Assembly: GCA_022495995.1 (NCBI GenBank)
Contig: JAFEMH010000162.1
Span: forward strand, 434,001-498,000
Direction: 5' to 3'
DNA length: 64,000 bases
DNA from: Adenophora triphylla var. japonica
Taxonomy: Eukaryota > Streptophyta > Magnoliopsida > Asterales > Campanulaceae
In this document: one piece after another, positions 62,897-64,000 of the stretch
Layout: each line of letters opens with the position of its first letter
Position numbering within the stretch: the first letter of the stretch is position 1
Program-made: the position numbers and the translations under genes
The notes under the pieces: model-generated
The model's input: only the letters and a program-made list of their open reading frames with translations
Database searches by the model: none
Told to the model about the DNA's origin: nothing

Positions 62897-63944
62897 GTAA
62901 GAAGGACACACTGCTAGTATCACTCTTGATCAGGAGAATCCTCTTGTAGAGGAGACTCATGGAAACACTAGGACTGCTTTTCCTCTTGCCAATGGGGAAC
63001 TTCCACCTCATCTGCCTTTAAATGACGAACTACCCTGCTAGGAATGAATCTGGGTTCTAGCAGGCAGCGGGTAATCGAGGTAATACTGCCAAACCCTCCT
63101 CGTCGTCGGCGCCGAGGGAGGCCTAGTGGCAATCAGACGGGGAAAAATGTCACCTAGGGGGCGCTGGGCTCCCCCCCCCCACAGATTGATCGCAAAAATC
63201 TCTTGCATCAACAAATAGAAACTTTGCAACGCATTTATGAAACACAAAATTCCTTGCTGCAACTGGATCCTGAGCACTCCCTGGCTGAATTCATAAGGCC
63301 TACGAGGACTGGAAGTCATCTTGACATGCGTGGTAGTCGGGGGAATAGAGAAAATCTTCCTCCTGGCCAAAATCCCCCTCATCATGACCCTGCTGGTAGA
63401 CCCAAGCAGAAACCTCTCCAAGATGTTCCTCCTCATCATAAGGCTCCTGGACATGGAAATACACGAAAAAATGAAGATTTGAGAAATCATCTGAACAATC
63501 AGAGGGAACATGAGGTTAATTCTGCTGACTTGAGAGCAAGGCTTTATCATGCAAGGCAAAAACAAACCTCCTCGTAATAACCCCTCTCCTTGGCGTAGGA
63601 GCCCTGTTCGACCTAGGAGCCCTCCTCGGCATAATGGCTCCCCTCGTCAAAGGACTCCTCCCCTTCCAGAGATGGCTCCCAGGAGGGATAGAACCCCTCC
63701 TCGTCATTTCAGGACATTAAATGGCAAAGCACCATCTGGACACGGAGATAATCACCTGGAACATGAGGAACAAAGTAGAGTGAATGGGCACAGAGAAAAA
63801 GAAAGGACCCACCGTAGTTCTCACTTTAGTTCGGGAATCGATGCCATGGATATTTTCCTCTTAAAAAAGAGATTAGATGAAATGGAAATGGAGAGGAAGG
63901 AAGTAGATGATGATGATACCAGTGACACTCGTCCTTTCTCCTAG
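62897..63944 (+). pseudogene. Gag N-terminal region of element C (runs off the window)
   Basis: Several frames: an early piece (SITLDQENPLVEETHGNTRT, near 62915) is followed by stops. Then comes HQQIETLQRIYETQNSLLQL (63206 on) up to a stop at 63577, and a frame from 63549 rich in Arg/Pro/Ser (NNPSPWRRSPVRPRSPPRHN). The last frame ends in SSGIDAMDIFLLKKRLDEME and TRPFS (63840-63940). The end (PFS, stop, INDLPPNPALKIPSF in frame after it) matches the start of the gag core in Tat-type elements. A stop at 63942-63944 interrupts it. The core domain and pol are beyond the window. Confidence 0.7.
63168..63180. repeat. C homopolymer run
   Basis: A run of about 11 C in the element C gag leader, next to a frame break. 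It is prone to length error in sequencing. Confidence 0.7.
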
Positions 63945-64000
63945 CAGATTAATGATCTACCTCCCAATCCTGCTCTCAAAATTCCTAGTTTTTGAATCCA

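Overview
The window is one stretch of nested plant transposable elements. I see no intact host gene, rRNA or tRNA gene. An angiosperm, probably a eudicot with a large repeat-rich genome, is indicated by Ty3/gypsy elements of the Tat lineage (with a second RNase H after the usual RT-RNase H), an Athila-type element, a Ty1/copia element, a CACTA transposon with TNP2 and En/Spm-type genes, a Stowaway MITE and a tRNA-derived SINE. The species cannot be named from the sequence.

Left edge (1-9166): a decayed copia internal region and its 3' LTR (element E, 1-4269) abut the gag-protease of a minus-strand Tat-type gypsy element (D) with its 5' LTR at 7065-7854. Next come AT-rich DNA with a perfect hairpin and a SINE with an 11-bp target duplication (8250-8482). 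The left piece of the LTR of another gypsy element (C) follows.

Main nest (9167-62163): a single Tat-family element (B, duplication CATAC at both ends) has been filled by later insertions. A related, pol-bearing Tat element (A, 10883-41560, duplication GTGCT) lies 113 bp inside B. A itself carries a minus-strand solo LTR in its integrase (21008-23313, duplication GCTAC), a Stowaway MITE (26621-26904, TA), and a 12-kb CACTA transposon in its 3' LTR (28106-40142, duplication GTT). Beside A, a gag-only element (TR-GAG, 41570-44858) sits in B. Further on is a complete but pol-less Athila-like element (F, 45955-55266, duplication ATACA). The rest of B is a leader, a gag fragment and a long 3' region ending in a minisatellite and the 3' LTR. 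B closes at CATAC, after which the LTR of C resumes, followed by its primer-binding site and gag (to 64000).

A supplies the most complete gene set: gag, protease, RT, RNase H, second RNase H and integrase, broken by a few stops and the solo LTR, plus an antisense ORF that resembles a plant mobile domain. B shares A's LTR type and leader but lacks pol, so it looks like a non-autonomous relative. F and the TR-GAG element also lack pol and would need enzymes in trans.

Two patterns deserve most attention. First, LTRs of six separate families carry pairs of GC-rich near-palindromes, usually upstream of the TATA box. In A and F the same family-specific motif recurs upstream of the accessory ORF. 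Second, the Tat LTRs encode a series of stem-loops downstream of the TATA box, including a C(TACG)G hairpin whose stem changes in a compensatory way between two diverged families. The CACTA element also holds an Athila-ORF-like gene between duplicated leader and trailer sequences of its transposase gene, and what look like captured exons.
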